64,000 nucleotides of DNA from Paulinella micropora (Eukaryota; Cercozoa; Imbricatea; Euglyphida). A program made the position numbers and the translations under genes. Positions 12,009 through 21,006 of the stretch are shown piece by piece. Below the pieces are notes generated by a model. It was not told the DNA's origin, did no database searches, and saw nothing but the letters and a program-made list of their open reading frames with translations. The stretch is taken from NCBI GenBank assembly GCA_009731375.1, contig BJOX01000180.1:117652-181651 (forward strand). The letters are read 5' to 3'. Every line of letters begins with the position of its first letter. The first letter of the stretch is position 1.

Positions 12009-12269
12009 TTATTTATCAACTTTATTTTCTATCTCTATGGCCATTTTTTTTATGTATTCAAAATCTTTATCCTTAATCAATTCTTCGGTTAGTTGTGCGT
12101 GATTTGTCTTCAAATATTTGTAAAACTGGTCAATATTGACACCGCAGGGGATTTGTTGTTTATGTTGTTGTTGCCGTCGTAGGTTAATGTTTTTTATCAG
12201 AATGAATAGTATATCTAAATTTTCTATGAATGTCATTATATCTTTTATATTTTCTTTTTTATTACGCAT
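12009..12269 (-). CDS. Hypothetical 86-aa protein
   Basis: Small, Lys/Ile-rich, probably helical protein with no recognised domain. Its ATG overlaps the last codons of the penton gene by 8 bp, so it is the last gene of the leftward capsid block (read penton then this). Function unknown. Confidence 0.6.
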   Translation of the reverse strand: MRNKKENIKDIMTFIENLDILFILIKNINLRRQQQHKQQIPCGVNIDQFYKYLKTNHAQLTEELIKDKDFEYIKKMAIEIENKVDK

Positions 12270-13059
12270 GATACACCTTCAAGAGAATACTAACCTCGAA
12301 GTTCAATGGGCATTCAAGCACATCTCCACTCGCATTTCTAATGACAATATCAATAGATCTTAAACTCTTGGTGGTATTGAATGGCACATAATCAGCAACA
12401 TCGTTTGACGATTCAAAGTAGCACTGGACTCCATAGGGTTTATATAAATTACATTTACCAACGACAGAGAAATTACCATTTGCTTCAACTAAACCAGACT
12501 GATTCAAAGCACGACTATGAACATAAACGGCCGTTTCACCGATTAGATTGACTATAGACTGCATCGTGCTACTTGCCGCCGCCGAAATATCGGCAGTTAG
12601 TCCTATCTTGTCTCTAATAGTGCTATTATCATAATCAAAAGCATACGTATCACCAGTGAAAGCGAAATTCAATTTATTAACGGAGTTCAAAGTTATAACT
12701 ACAGAGTTTGGGGTAATTGCTGAATTAATCGCAGTTTGAAGGGCGGTAATAAATGTATCAATGGTGTATTGATTTTCTGTTATGATTGCCGTTTTTGTAG
12801 CGGATCCCGTTGTTTTAATCAATATGAGAGTGTTGGCATAAGTCGGTATGTTTGGAAAAACATTTGGAATAGAGATACTCTTAACGACATAAGCACTGAT
12901 TATATCAATATTACGACCAGTTGCTGGTAAATCAACAACGAAACGGCCATTGTGAGTAGAAGCGGATTTTGATTCTGCTTTATCACTTGAGGAGACACGA
13001 AGGAGGAAATTTTTTTTCGTGCGTTTTTCGTCTTCTAAGTTAGAGATTGTAAATGACAT
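12262..13059 (-). CDS. Penton / minor capsid protein (single jelly roll)
   Basis: 265 aa, beta-rich, Ser/Thr/Asn/Val dominated. The C-terminal third has the pattern typical of PLV/virophage minor capsid proteins: YVHSRALN, then a PYG turn, then SLRSIDIVIRNASGDVLE and a final LLKVYH strand. Pentons of this kind close the fivefold vertices of the icosahedral capsid. The position directly downstream of the major capsid gene is the usual PLV arrangement. A CTATATTAT box lies 3 bp upstream of the ATG on the coding strand side (13062-13070). Confidence 0.8.
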   Translation of the reverse strand: MSFTISNLEDEKRTKKNFLLRVSSSDKAESKSASTHNGRFVVDLPATGRNIDIISAYVVKSISIPNVFPNIPTYANTLILIKTTGSATKTAIITENQYTIDTFITALQTAINSAITPNSVVITLNSVNKLNFAFTGDTYAFDYDNSTIRDKIGLTADISAAASSTMQSIVNLIGETAVYVHSRALNQSGLVEANGNFSVVGKCNLYKPYGVQCYFESSNDVADYVPFNTTKSLRSIDIVIRNASGDVLECPLNFEVSILLKVYHA

Positions 13060-13061
13060 TG

Positions 13062-13070
13062 CTATATTAT
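13062..13070 (-). promoter_or_regulatory. TATAATATA-type promoter motif, penton gene
   Basis: Coding strand reads ATAATATAG just before the start codon. Similar boxes precede 15632, 16572, 19661, 20176 and 29920. Confidence 0.45.
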
Positions 13071-13099
13071 AAAATAATATATTTTAATTTTTAATTTTT

Positions 13100-14536
13100 T
13101 TATTGTTTGACCACGGCACGAGATGGGTAGATAGACGCGACTTTGACGTATTTCAACCAAGCAGTGATGGCACGATCCGCATCATAATTGGCCGCATAAC
13201 GAAGAGTGACTTCCGCAGTTCGCGAGTTATTAACCGCAAGACCAGATGCTCCAATGTGTGGCGATTGGTTGAGTGTCTGGATAATAGTAGCAAATCCTGA
13301 GTTAGATGTAAGTCCTGTTTTATCCCCAGTAGAATAATACTTACGAAAGTTTTCAAGAGAAACAGATGAAGACATGTAAGCATCGCGAATACCTATAGTC
13401 GCTTGAAGATTGTTAATATACAATTCGGCACATCCTCGTTGAACGGCGGCCAAAGTATCAGTGCTTCCTCCGAGTTCCATCTTTTGTTGTGGAGCATACC
13501 AATCACCAATACGGCACTGATACTGCTTATAAGGCATTTGAGCAGTTCCAAGGTTATCAATATTAGCATTGTCCGCGAGCACATTTTGAGTAACGATATA
13601 CAAGCACTGAGCACGAGCAACGGCCTTATTCACTTGAAGATTAAAATCATCGGAAGTGCCCGGATTAGCCTTTTGATTGTAATATGTTTCATAAGTGTAT
13701 GGAAGCCCATCCTTGCTTCCCATCTGTTCCAAAATATTTCTCTGCACGGCGGGAGCAAGAGAGAATGTCTCCAACATAACAACTGGATTTGATACAGTGA
13801 AAGTCAAAGCAGAACCATTAAAACCAGCAGGAATAGAAGAAGTTTTCCCATCACCACTTCCAATAATGGTAAGTGCCTCCTGAGGTGGGGCGAATGTCAA
13901 GCGAAGCCTCATACCACTAACCAAAGAGGGAGGAATGAGAGTTTCTTCATTAAACACTCCTGAAAAGTAATGAAGAGGAATACAAACTTTCAAGTATTGG
14001 CCAGTCGCAACACTACCAGCAGTGGGGACATTGACAGCAAAATCAAGAACTGACTCATCAGAAGCATTAACATTAACACTGACTGATTCTCTTTGTCCCG
14101 CCATCTGAGCCTGCCGACGATAATCAAATGGATAATGCCACGGGAGAATATTTCGCACCATCTTGTTCAAATCTTCAATTCGTTCAAGTTCGCTACCATC
14201 CTTACTTTCCAACAAAAATCTTTCAAAGATAGCAGTTGCGGGAGTGTTCTGGAAACCAATAGCACAAGCAACATTATCTTTTCCATCAGTGGCTACCAAT
14301 CCATCTGCTTTAATATCAAACGACAAATAGCAATTCTTTCCATAAACAAAATCAGTGCTTGCCTGTAGTGTAAAAATCATTTCAGTCCCCGACGAACTAG
14401 TATAAGTCTGCTGATCGGCAAAGTTCTTCTTAAAGATACTTCCCTGTTCGGTGAGCGCTAAATTTGCTGGCAACTCATATCTGAGATTGTTGAGGGTCAT
14501 CAACTCCTCAGTATTTTTAGAATCCTTTCCTTCCAT
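13100..14536 (-). CDS. MCP: Major capsid protein (double jelly roll, PLV type)
   Basis: 478 aa from the ATG at 14536; an in-frame ATG 36 bp upstream would add a basic leader and is less likely. Size, beta-rich composition and position beside the penton and packaging ATPase fit a PLV double-jelly-roll capsid protein, which forms the pseudo-hexagonal capsomers. Visible landmarks include WHYPFDYRRQAQMAGQRE (about 130-150), PLHYFSGVF and SGMRLRLTFAP in the middle (end of the first jelly roll), and LAPAVQRNILEQM. The frame is intact, unlike several neighbours. Assignment rests on context plus pattern; a structure prediction would settle it. Confidence 0.78.
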   Translation of the reverse strand: MEGKDSKNTEELMTLNNLRYELPANLALTEQGSIFKKNFADQQTYTSSSGTEMIFTLQASTDFVYGKNCYLSFDIKADGLVATDGKDNVACAIGFQNTPATAIFERFLLESKDGSELERIEDLNKMVRNILPWHYPFDYRRQAQMAGQRESVSVNVNASDESVLDFAVNVPTAGSVATGQYLKVCIPLHYFSGVFNEETLIPPSLVSGMRLRLTFAPPQEALTIIGSGDGKTSSIPAGFNGSALTFTVSNPVVMLETFSLAPAVQRNILEQMGSKDGLPYTYETYYNQKANPGTSDDFNLQVNKAVARAQCLYIVTQNVLADNANIDNLGTAQMPYKQYQCRIGDWYAPQQKMELGGSTDTLAAVQRGCAELYINNLQATIGIRDAYMSSSVSLENFRKYYSTGDKTGLTSNSGFATIIQTLNQSPHIGASGLAVNNSRTAEVTLRYAANYDADRAITAWLKYVKVASIYPSRAVVKQ

Positions 14537-14617
14537 TTTTTTTGTGTGCTTGTAGGATAGTAAAATTCGCAATGTTCCTATAATAAAAAAATAATAATAG
14601 AAATTAAAAATAAATAA

Positions 14618-15016
14618 TTATTCACCTGAAACGGATTGTTTAATAATATCAACTGAATTTTGTATATTGTCAAGTCTCGCATCTTGTGGTGAAGTCAATT
14701 GAAACTCTCTTGCCTCAGCATTTTGAATCGCTTTCTTTAAATAAGCCAAACTGCTAACAGCAGTGTCCAAATCAACAACATCCGCATTTTCTTTGTTATC
14801 AGAAATGTCTGTTAATGTGTTTTGAATAGTGCTCTTCTCATGTGAGACAAGGTCGCCAAATTCGGTCAATGGTTGATTAACTAATGGGGCACCATGACTA
14901 CTCCACAATTCAAATTGATTTAGTTGAAATCCATCACTCGCGGGTCTGTTTCCTTCGTTGAGTTTATTAATAAACTCGTTAGACAATCTATTGGAGGCAT
15001 GTGTGTTTTTAATCAT
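14618..15016 (-). CDS. Hypothetical 132-aa protein
   Basis: Acidic to neutral, predicted largely helical. The C-terminal half could be a coiled coil (SSLAYLKKAIQNAEAREF). It sits between the capsid gene and a Pro-rich gene, so a structural or assembly role is possible but unproven. An A/T-only box (TATTATATA) is directly upstream of the ATG. No known family recognised. Confidence 0.6.
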   Translation of the reverse strand: MIKNTHASNRLSNEFINKLNEGNRPASDGFQLNQFELWSSHGAPLVNQPLTEFGDLVSHEKSTIQNTLTDISDNKENADVVDLDTAVSSLAYLKKAIQNAEAREFQLTSPQDARLDNIQNSVDIIKQSVSGE

Positions 15017-15043
15017 TATATAATAATAATAATAATTATTTTA

Positions 15044-15632
15044 TCAATTACCATCAATTATTTTTTTCATAATTTGTAAATTCTTGTGCGTAATTCTTTC
15101 CTCTTTCATTTTCTTTAAATCCGCTATGGCTTGATTTACGTCAATGTCATTAGTTTGCGCAACTTCCTTAGTTGGTGGTGGAGTTTCCTTAGAAGCATCT
15201 TGCTTCTATCTTGCTTGCTGGTGTTGTGGTAGTTTGTTTTGGCACAGAAACAGGAGTTGGATTAACAGATTTTGGTAGGGATTGTTCAACCTTAGGCGCT
15301 GGAGACATTTCAATAGGTTTGGCATTTGGTTCGGGAGATGAATTATTGGCCGATGCTATGTCTGGCGCCTTTCTTTTCAATGCTTCGTCTGGCACTTGGT
15401 CTGGTTGCCCGCTGGCAATAGGTTGTCCATTTTTCTTACTTACTTTGCTTACTTTTGGCTTTAATTGACACTTAATCTTACCACTCTTAATATCCTCTTC
15501 TATCTTCCTTACTGCTAAGTATTCGGGCGATCCTTTACGAATTGTTACGAATTTTCCTTGCGCATTTTGTTTATGCCAAAGTGCGATTGCCTGATGATAG
15601 CAAGTTTTGTATAATTTAGTTGATTCCGTCAT
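15044..15632 (-). pseudogene. Hypothetical Pro/Lys-rich protein, frameshifted
   Basis: The first part (15632 to about 15189, 147 codons) has a basic N-terminus with a conserved-looking start (KLYKTCYHQAIALWHKQ) and a Pro/Lys/Thr-rich linker. It then stops at a short imperfect duplication of AGCAAGAT. Reading one frame over, clearly coding sequence resumes at about 15200 (ASKETPPPTKEVAQTN) and runs helically to a TGA at 15044-15046. The two halves therefore belong to one gene of about 195 codons with a frame break near 15195-15205. The motif ATAATATA is just upstream of the ATG. Confidence 0.65.
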
Positions 15633-15669
15633 GTCATATATTATAGCGGAAAAAACATTTAATTTAATT

Positions 15670-16572
15670 TTACAAGTTTGTCATATCTCTATCCTTATTT
15701 AATCGTAATATAGTAGAAAAATTCTTTCTAAACTGGGTTGTTCTATCACTAGCCGTATTGTTAATTGCTAGGAATGAATAAGGTTCTGCCGTAGCATATT
15801 TAACCATATTGTAAAATTCTTTTTTAGTGAGAAAAGGACTTTCATAATCATCTGCCAATCTATCAAGTTCGCTCCTCCTTACTCCATTAAAAATAATCAT
15901 CCAATGACAATTAATTCTTACTCTTCGTGGGAGTTGAGTATAACTCTGAGTTGCTACCCAGACTGACACTTTGGCATGTGTTGAAGCAAAGAATAACTCT
16001 GTGAGCACTTCTGATTTAAGAAAAGTTTTACTCTGCGCAATGTCATCTAATAACAATAATATTTTTGGTGCCTTCTTAAAACCTTTAGTTTTAATCAGTT
16101 CTTTTTGTTTAGTTAATATTTCTCTCATTAACTCAGGCCTATCTTCTTTGATTATGTCTTCTTTTTTTAACTTGAGAGTGTCTTCTAAAATCGGGCACGG
16201 ACTTAAGCAAAATACGACTATTCTATCATAAAAACCTTTCAACATGTTCTTTTTGGCGAGTAGATTACAAATCATAACTTATTTACCCCCGCCAGTGCTC
16301 GCACATATAACCATAGTCCCCATTGCTGGCAATATTCCTTCTTTTTGAATAGGAAGCAATTCAACACCATCTCTTTGTGTTTTAATTGGTTGTATTTCCA
16401 AATCATTCTTAAATTTGGGCGGTTTTTTGCTATCTAACTCTGTTATTACTGGCCTGTCAATAGTAAATTCCTCGTGTGCTTTTTCTATGTTGGTTTTCTC
16501 CAGATTCTGCTTCAAAAGTGTTTTTCGTGGCAACTTGTTTGCTATTAATCCTTTATGTATAGATTTAGGCAT
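15670..16572 (-). pseudogene. Packaging ATPase (FtsK-HerA/A32 type) with in-frame stop in P-loop
   Basis: One frame of about 300 codons interrupted by a single TAA (16279-16281). Before it: a basic N-terminal region (PKSIHKGLIANKLPRK), ending in the Walker A loop CASTGGGK. The TAA sits exactly where the P-loop Ser/Thr should be. After it: Walker B ILLLLDDIAQ (about residue 172 overall) and a sensor-like segment VWVATQSYTQLPR. Members of this family pump viral DNA into preformed capsids. As read, the product would lack everything after the P-loop, so this copy is non-functional unless the base is an error or the stop is suppressed. ATAATATA precedes the ATG. Confidence 0.85.
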
Positions 16573-16583
16573 GTCTCACTATA

Positions 16584-17045
16584 TTATGGGTTTTGAAAAT
16601 AGTTTGGATTGTATCTATAATTATCATATTCGGCACCAAAGGGTTGGGGTGGTGAAGCATAATTATAGAAATAAGGAGAGTAAGGACTACCAAAAGCATA
16701 ATTACTTGGAGGATTGACGAGCGGTTTAAAATCCTTTCTTTCTGGACGAGTTTGAACTTGTCGCGGGATTTCAGCAGGGAAGTTTCTAGTCAGTTTTCGT
16801 TTCATTTTTGGAAACTCTCTTTTGTCTTTCATTCTGGTCTGGATGACTGCTCTATTGTATCTATTCAACATAAAGTGATTATTTGTGTTGCCATAACGTG
16901 TGTTATCTAGTGATTCAAAATCATTCTTGGTGTCTAGCATGCGATCGCGTCTTAGTTCGTTGCCTTTAATAAGTGGGTTTGTTTGTGAAGTGCCGATACC
17001 TCCATTTTGGTCGCTTGGCATTAGAAAACGAATAAGTGCTAACAT
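16584..17045 (-). CDS. Hypothetical 153-aa protein, Tyr/Pro-rich C-terminus
   Basis: The ATG overlaps the stop of the upstream Pro-rich frame by 7 bp. The middle is basic (RMKDKREFPKMKRKLTR). The C-terminal 45 residues are rich in Tyr, Pro, Asn and Phe (SPYSPYFYNYASPPQPF). No family recognised. Its place between the PLA2-type structural protein and the ATPase makes a virion or assembly role possible. A second start at an internal Met (residue 9) cannot be excluded. Confidence 0.6.
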   Translation of the reverse strand: MLALIRFLMPSDQNGGIGTSQTNPLIKGNELRRDRMLDTKNDFESLDNTRYGNTNNHFMLNRYNRAVIQTRMKDKREFPKMKRKLTRNFPAEIPRQVQTRPERKDFKPLVNPPSNYAFGSPYSPYFYNYASPPQPFGAEYDNYRYNPNYFQNP

Positions 17046-17571
17046 ATCTTCTCTTTCATCGGCGGAGATTTTCCCATAATCTTATCAACCAATTTATCAA
17101 TGCTTCTCATACTATCAACCATTTGGGCATTAGTTGTTGCATTATCTGGGTCTTCTTTTAAATCATTCTGTGGCGGTTGAATAGGTTCCTCTACAAATGC
17201 TGTTGTCTGTGGTGCTGGTATTGGTTTTGGTTCAGGTGTTGGCTGAGTTTGTGGTGGTTGAGTTTGTGGTGGCATGGTTTGTGGTGCTGGTGTTGCTTGC
17301 GGTGGATTAGTTTTTTCAACTTGACTATCTTTTAACTCTAATTCTTCCAATTGCTTCATTTGGTCTTGAGTTAATTTCCCCCGCATTTCTTCGTAAATTC
17401 TCTTATCCAAAATATCATCTGCATCTGCTACACCTGACATACTAGCACCTTGATTTAGTGCTTGTTTGATGGCTTCTTCCCATCCAACTTTTGGATCGTC
17501 ATAATTAGAAAGTTTAATTTTCTTTCCAGTCTTCGCTCTCAACGATTTAACAAATCCCTTAAGTGCCTCGT
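17039..17571 (-). pseudogene. C-terminal Pro-rich part of the large structural protein
   Basis: The frame is open from about 17571 to a TAG at 17039-17041 but has no ATG for its first 50 or so codons (only TTG). It begins with convincing coding sequence (NEALKGFVKSLRAKTGKK), continues through DDPKVGWEEAIKQAL, then has a Pro/Gln/Thr-rich linker and a helical tail. The PLA2 frame ends in the same place but with an unlikely last dozen residues. The simplest reading is one protein broken by a frameshift near the C-run at about 17570. Confidence 0.6.
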
Positions 17572-18877
17572 TTGGGCGCCTTTATCATCGAGCATGAGCA
17601 AATTATTGCCCAGTCCGATTGAATCAAAATTGGGTGCTACTACCATATTGTCTGAGTATGCGATCGGGACTTCAACACTAAGATTTATATCTTTTTCTAT
17701 ATTTGGTGGAATATCTTTTGTGCTCTGTGTATTTATTTTTTCTATAAAATTATTAATTATAGTTTCATTTGCTGGTGCGATAAGAGAATATCCTTTCGCA
17801 CCATCCGCTTTTTCTTGCGACTTTACCATTTGATTAAACGAATTTACCAATTTTTCATATTGTTTGCTAAATGTAGCAGGATTGGCTATTTTATTTACTT
17901 TAAAGTTAGTGTCTTTATCAAAACCGCCCACATTATTCATAACCCCAATCATAGAATTTAATGTTTGATCTACATTGTATATAAAAGCATCGTATTTCAC
18001 ATCTGGAGGAGTGATTTTGATAGTTTTCCAGAATTTCATAGCATCCAAATATGACACTCCACTACGAGCCCGTCCCTGTGCTTGTAATGCCATTTTAGAT
18101 ATATCTGCTTTTGAAAGCATTGAATTGTAATTGTCAGAAATAGTTTTGGCGACTTCGGCCGTAGCCAATCCATTACTCGTTAAATACTCTGTTATATTAG
18201 TAATTCTTTCAAAGTATCGTTGGTCGGCGAAGTTTTGGACATTTTTATCACCAGTAGCATACAATAGATCATGTTCAAAAGCAATCAAATCCAAAGTGTC
18301 TGCTGGTAAAATGTAAGGAAATTTGCCACGAGTTCTATCTTCTAATTGGAGACGACTTTCTACTCGTGTGGCGGGGCCATTATAATTGCTTCCAGTAGTA
18401 TGAAATCGTTCTTCTTCCAATTTAATAATAGCATCTGGTTGAGCAGTCCATATGTTATATGTGTGCTTTAGAAATTCCCAAAAAGCAACCGCGGCCGCAG
18501 TTTCAACACTTCCTTTAAATGTATTCCATGCGAACAATGTTGATACTTGTATGCCTAATCTTCTCATCATATCACGAAACACATAATCGCCAATTCTTTG
18601 TTGTCCCACCGCCATTAAACGAGGGTTAGGTGGAGGTAACTCTGCTGGTGCTTCGTTTCTTGCTAATGCTTCTAATGTTCTTCTAAAAGACTCCGCACTT
18701 GGTCGTCCCATCACCGCGACAGTCATAGCACGGATTTGAGGATTATTAGCAGTAAAAGTTAATAAGCGATTCCATACCACTCTGCTCACACTATAACGGC
18801 CCATCCTTGTAGCGGTATCCAGTATTCTACTTAATCTAGGACTNNNNNNNNNNTATTCTACTCAATCTAGGACTCAT
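17539..18877 (-). CDS. Structural protein with parvovirus-like phospholipase A2 domain
   Basis: A frame of about 430 codons. The likely first Met is at 18877 if it is a separate gene; an internal Met is at 18804. Counting from the latter, YNGPATRV at 141-148 resembles a calcium-binding loop, HDLLY at 178-182 holds the catalytic His-Asp pair, and a second Asp lies in FADQRYF (194). This spacing matches the secreted-PLA2-like domains known in parvovirus capsids and reported in adintovirus/PLV relatives, where they breach endosomal membranes during entry. A 10-N gap at 18844-18853 has the same 21-bp sequence on both sides, so it is probably an artefactual join. The frame is open upstream through it toward 19637. 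Confidence 0.72.
18844..18853. other. 10-N gap between overlapping contig ends
   Basis: The 21 bases before the gap (18823-18843) and after it (18854-18874) differ at one position only. This indicates two overlapping contig ends that were scaffolded rather than merged. Confidence 0.8.
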
Positions 18878-18896
18878 AATTATATCTTGAATACTT

Positions 18897-19637
18897 TTAA
18901 TAATTGCNNNNNNNNNNGATGGCATCTACAAGTCTTGCCGTCTCTCTCTGATTACCTGTTAATCTTGGCATAAGTGTTTTGAGTTCCTCCCCTATCTTAG
19001 CTTCAATCAAAGCATTCTCTGGATTTTTCTGTTCATATTCTAATCTGTTTTGTTCCCATTCTTTTAAGTCCCGTGCCTGCCATTGTTTGTTTTCCCTCTT
19101 CGCTGATGCTTTTATTTCATTTCTGCCTTTTTCCAATAAATGAGTTAGCCCATTACGAGTAAGTTTAACAAGTGTTTTTTTTTCTTCTTCTGTATATCCC
19201 CAACGGCTTGTTAATTGCTCTATATCTCTATTCATTTGTTCAATATCTCTATTCATATACTCAATATTCCACCTATCAATACCACTTGCTTTAATGGCAA
19301 GTCTGTTTCCTTGTTCTTCTGTGGAAGCATTACCATATTTGGTTTCAAATTCTTCAATGTCAAAGTCAACTTCATTTCTGAGATGTTCCTTTAATTCATT
19401 CAAATTCATATTGTAGTATTTTTTTGATACTAAATTCTGGTTCAATGTTTTTATCTTGTCATTCAATTTTTCTATTGTTGGATCATCGTCTGTTTCTTCG
19501 TAAGTTAGAGCATCTAATATTCTATCTGCTCTCTTTAGTTCATTAGCCTTTGCTGTAATAAATTCCTTGGGCTGACCCTTATGTTCTCTTCTGGCTTCAT
19601 TGTAATAATCAAACCATTTTTTTTCTTGAAACCACAT
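18897..19637 (-). CDS. Helical/coiled-coil protein, probable N-terminal part of the PLA2 protein
   Basis: About 245 residues from the ATG at 19637. Highly charged with heptad-like stretches: EKLNDKIKTLNQNL, and IEYMNRDIEQ/INRDIEQ-like duplicated units. It runs into a 10-N gap (18908-18917). Beyond the gap, one frame (AIIKSIQDII) leads straight into the start of the PLA2 frame. If both gaps are small, then 19637-17039 would be one virion protein of roughly 850 residues. It is divergent from the 74-aa gene at 19661, with only 23 bp between. Confidence 0.6.
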   Translation of the reverse strand: MWFQEKKWFDYYNEARREHKGQPKEFITAKANELKRADRILDALTYEETDDDPTIEKLNDKIKTLNQNLVSKKYYNMNLNELKEHLRNEVDFDIEEFETKYGNASTEEQGNRLAIKASGIDRWNIEYMNRDIEQMNRDIEQLTSRWGYTEEEKKTLVKLTRNGLTHLLEKGRNEIKASAKRENKQWQARDLKEWEQNRLEYEQKNPENALIEAKIGEELKTLMPRLTGNQRETARLVDAIXXXXNY

Positions 19638-19648
19638 TTTTTTATCTG

Positions 19649-19658
19649 CTATAATATA
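19649..19658 (+). promoter_or_regulatory. TATAATATA-type motif before 19661
   Basis: CTATAATATA ends 2 bp before the ATG. The same intergenic 23 bp must also serve the divergent gene starting at 19637. Confidence 0.45.
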
Positions 19659-19660
19659 GG

Positions 19661-19885
19661 ATGGAAAATAAAAAAGAAAAAAGCAAAGACGAGCAACAAC
19701 TTGAAGAGTTGGAAAGGCTAGGAAAGGAAATTGACCAAATCCGCATCACTCAGAACTTAGTGAATAGAAACCCCAACATTTTCAGAAAACCTCAAAATAT
19801 CCTTTATAGATTACCGCTATCAGATAAGCAACGAGAAGCAATTTATAATAATATAATTAAAGAAGAAGGTAAAATCGGGAGTTAA
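19661..19885 (+). CDS. Hypothetical 74-aa protein
   Basis: Charged helical N-terminus (DEQQLEELERLGKEI), then a more structured end. No family recognised. First of three closely packed rightward genes; the next starts 7 bp downstream. Confidence 0.55.
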   Translation: MENKKEKSKDEQQLEELERLGKEIDQIRITQNLVNRNPNIFRKPQNILYRLPLSDKQREAIYNNIIKEEGKIGS

Positions 19886-19892
19886 GTATATA

Positions 19893-20156
19893 ATGGGGCT
19901 ACGAGAGAAAGCCTTGTCATTAGGCGCGACAGACTTCGGCGAGAGTAAAGTGAAAGGAAAAAAGTATTATGTCGTCTATAACGGCCGTCGCATCAACTTT
20001 GGCGCATCTGGTTATTCAGATTATACCAAACATCAAGACGAAGACAGACGGGAAAGTTATCGTGCCAGACATCAAGCAATTAAAACAAAGGATGGAAAGC
20101 CCGCATATTTAAACAAAAATCAAGCATCATTCTGGGCTTGGAACTTACTTTGGTAA
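19893..20156 (+). CDS. Conserved small viral protein (KYYVVYNGRRINFGASGYSD family)
   Basis: 87 aa with a strongly patterned core: KGKKYYVVYNGRRINFGA, then YSDYTKHQDEDRRESYRARH and a final WAWNLLW. I recognise this pattern as a family widespread in nucleocytoplasmic large DNA viruses and their relatives (DUF5754-like). Its function is not known to me. Intact, ATG with an A/T-rich leader (AAGTATATA). Confidence 0.75.
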   Translation: MGLREKALSLGATDFGESKVKGKKYYVVYNGRRINFGASGYSDYTKHQDEDRRESYRARHQAIKTKDGKPAYLNKNQASFWAWNLLW

Positions 20157-20175
20157 ATTATAGATATTATAATAT

Positions 20176-20427
20176 ATGTTATTAATATTGCTATTCGTGT
20201 GCTCGGTTATGTCGCGGACTGCCTGCGACTTTTACTCGCGGGTCAATAATTCAAAAAAAGATGGATGTGTTTATTGTATCCAGAGCGGGATTAACTCAAA
20301 ATTCAAATGTATTTACAAACCGATGTCAGACTGGTGCGTTGGATGGGATGAAGCACTACCTTTAATGTGCTCAAATGACGCTTCGTTTTGGTATAAATCA
20401 CACTTATATGAATGTAATGATATTTAA
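20176..20427 (+). CDS. Secreted Cys-rich small protein
   Basis: 83 aa. The N-terminal 15 residues (MLLILLFVCSVMSRT) look like a signal peptide. The mature part has about eight Cys, including GCVYC and two Trp, suggesting a disulfide-bonded domain that is extracellular or in the secretory lumen. TATTATAATAT directly precedes the ATG. A role in host interaction is possible but not shown. Confidence 0.6.
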   Translation: MLLILLFVCSVMSRTACDFYSRVNNSKKDGCVYCIQSGINSKFKCIYKPMSDWCVGWDEALPLMCSNDASFWYKSHLYECNDI

Positions 20428-20428
20428 T

Positions 20429-20646
20429 CTAACCACTCCGTCCAAGGTTCAGAATGAGTAATTGGTTCTGGTTTTTTTCCGACACTATACACAGCAAACA
20501 ATATTTCTGTTTATTCATGTGAACACATATTTCATTATCAACATTCTTTTTTTTGCGACACGAATCACATTCCTTACACAATTTCCATTTTTTGCCTATA
20601 AAAATATGGGAGGATAGAAGATTTTACACGAATGGCAATACTTCAT
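20429..20646 (-). pseudogene. Small zinc-finger protein, frameshifted
   Basis: Starts at ATG 20646 with KYCHSCK, then hits a stop after about 17 codons near a T-run. One frame over, the sequence resumes as KLCKECDSCRKKK and CVHMNKQKYCLLC and ends at TAG 20429-20431. Together this makes a protein of about 70 residues with three CxxC pairs, a zinc-ribbon layout. The frame break is at about 20595. Other small zinc proteins of the element are at 7997 and 29299. Confidence 0.6.
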
Positions 20647-20670
20647 TATATTAACAATTAGTTTATTATT

Positions 20671-21006
20671 TTAATTTAACTTCGGCGATGGGCAGATTAT
20701 TCCTATCATCAAACTGATGAGAGAGACATACGTGTTAGAAGTTGCACAATCTATATTAGGATCGCTCAATCTTACAATACAAAGGATTATTATACCAATC
20801 AGCACACTCATCTGAAAAATATACTTAATCATTCTAGCATCTGTTGCTTTTGACATACAACAACATTGCCATTCATTGTCCATTTTTTTTTCCTCGTTCT
20901 TTAACTCCGCAGAGATGACGCGAGACTTTAACTCTGGTGTTAGGTCTCCATCCACCAAATCAATAATAGGTGGTGGTCTGTGAAGTCTAGTTGTATTATT
21001 TGACAT
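20671..21006 (-). CDS. Small membrane protein with C-terminal hydrophobic segments
   Basis: 111 aa from the ATG at 21006. Soluble N-terminal half with Pro-rich start (HRPPPIIDLVDGDLT) and charged helix, then CCC, then two hydrophobic segments (SVLIGIIILCIVRL and YVSLISLMIGIICP). The ending PSPKLN recalls small membrane proteins I associate with PLVs and large DNA viruses. In those groups they may sit in an internal or envelope membrane. The start lies within the last codons of the fibre gene. Confidence 0.65.
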   Translation of the reverse strand: MSNNTTRLHRPPPIIDLVDGDLTPELKSRVISAELKNEEKKMDNEWQCCCMSKATDARMIKYIFQMSVLIGIIILCIVRLSDPNIDCATSNTYVSLISLMIGIICPSPKLN

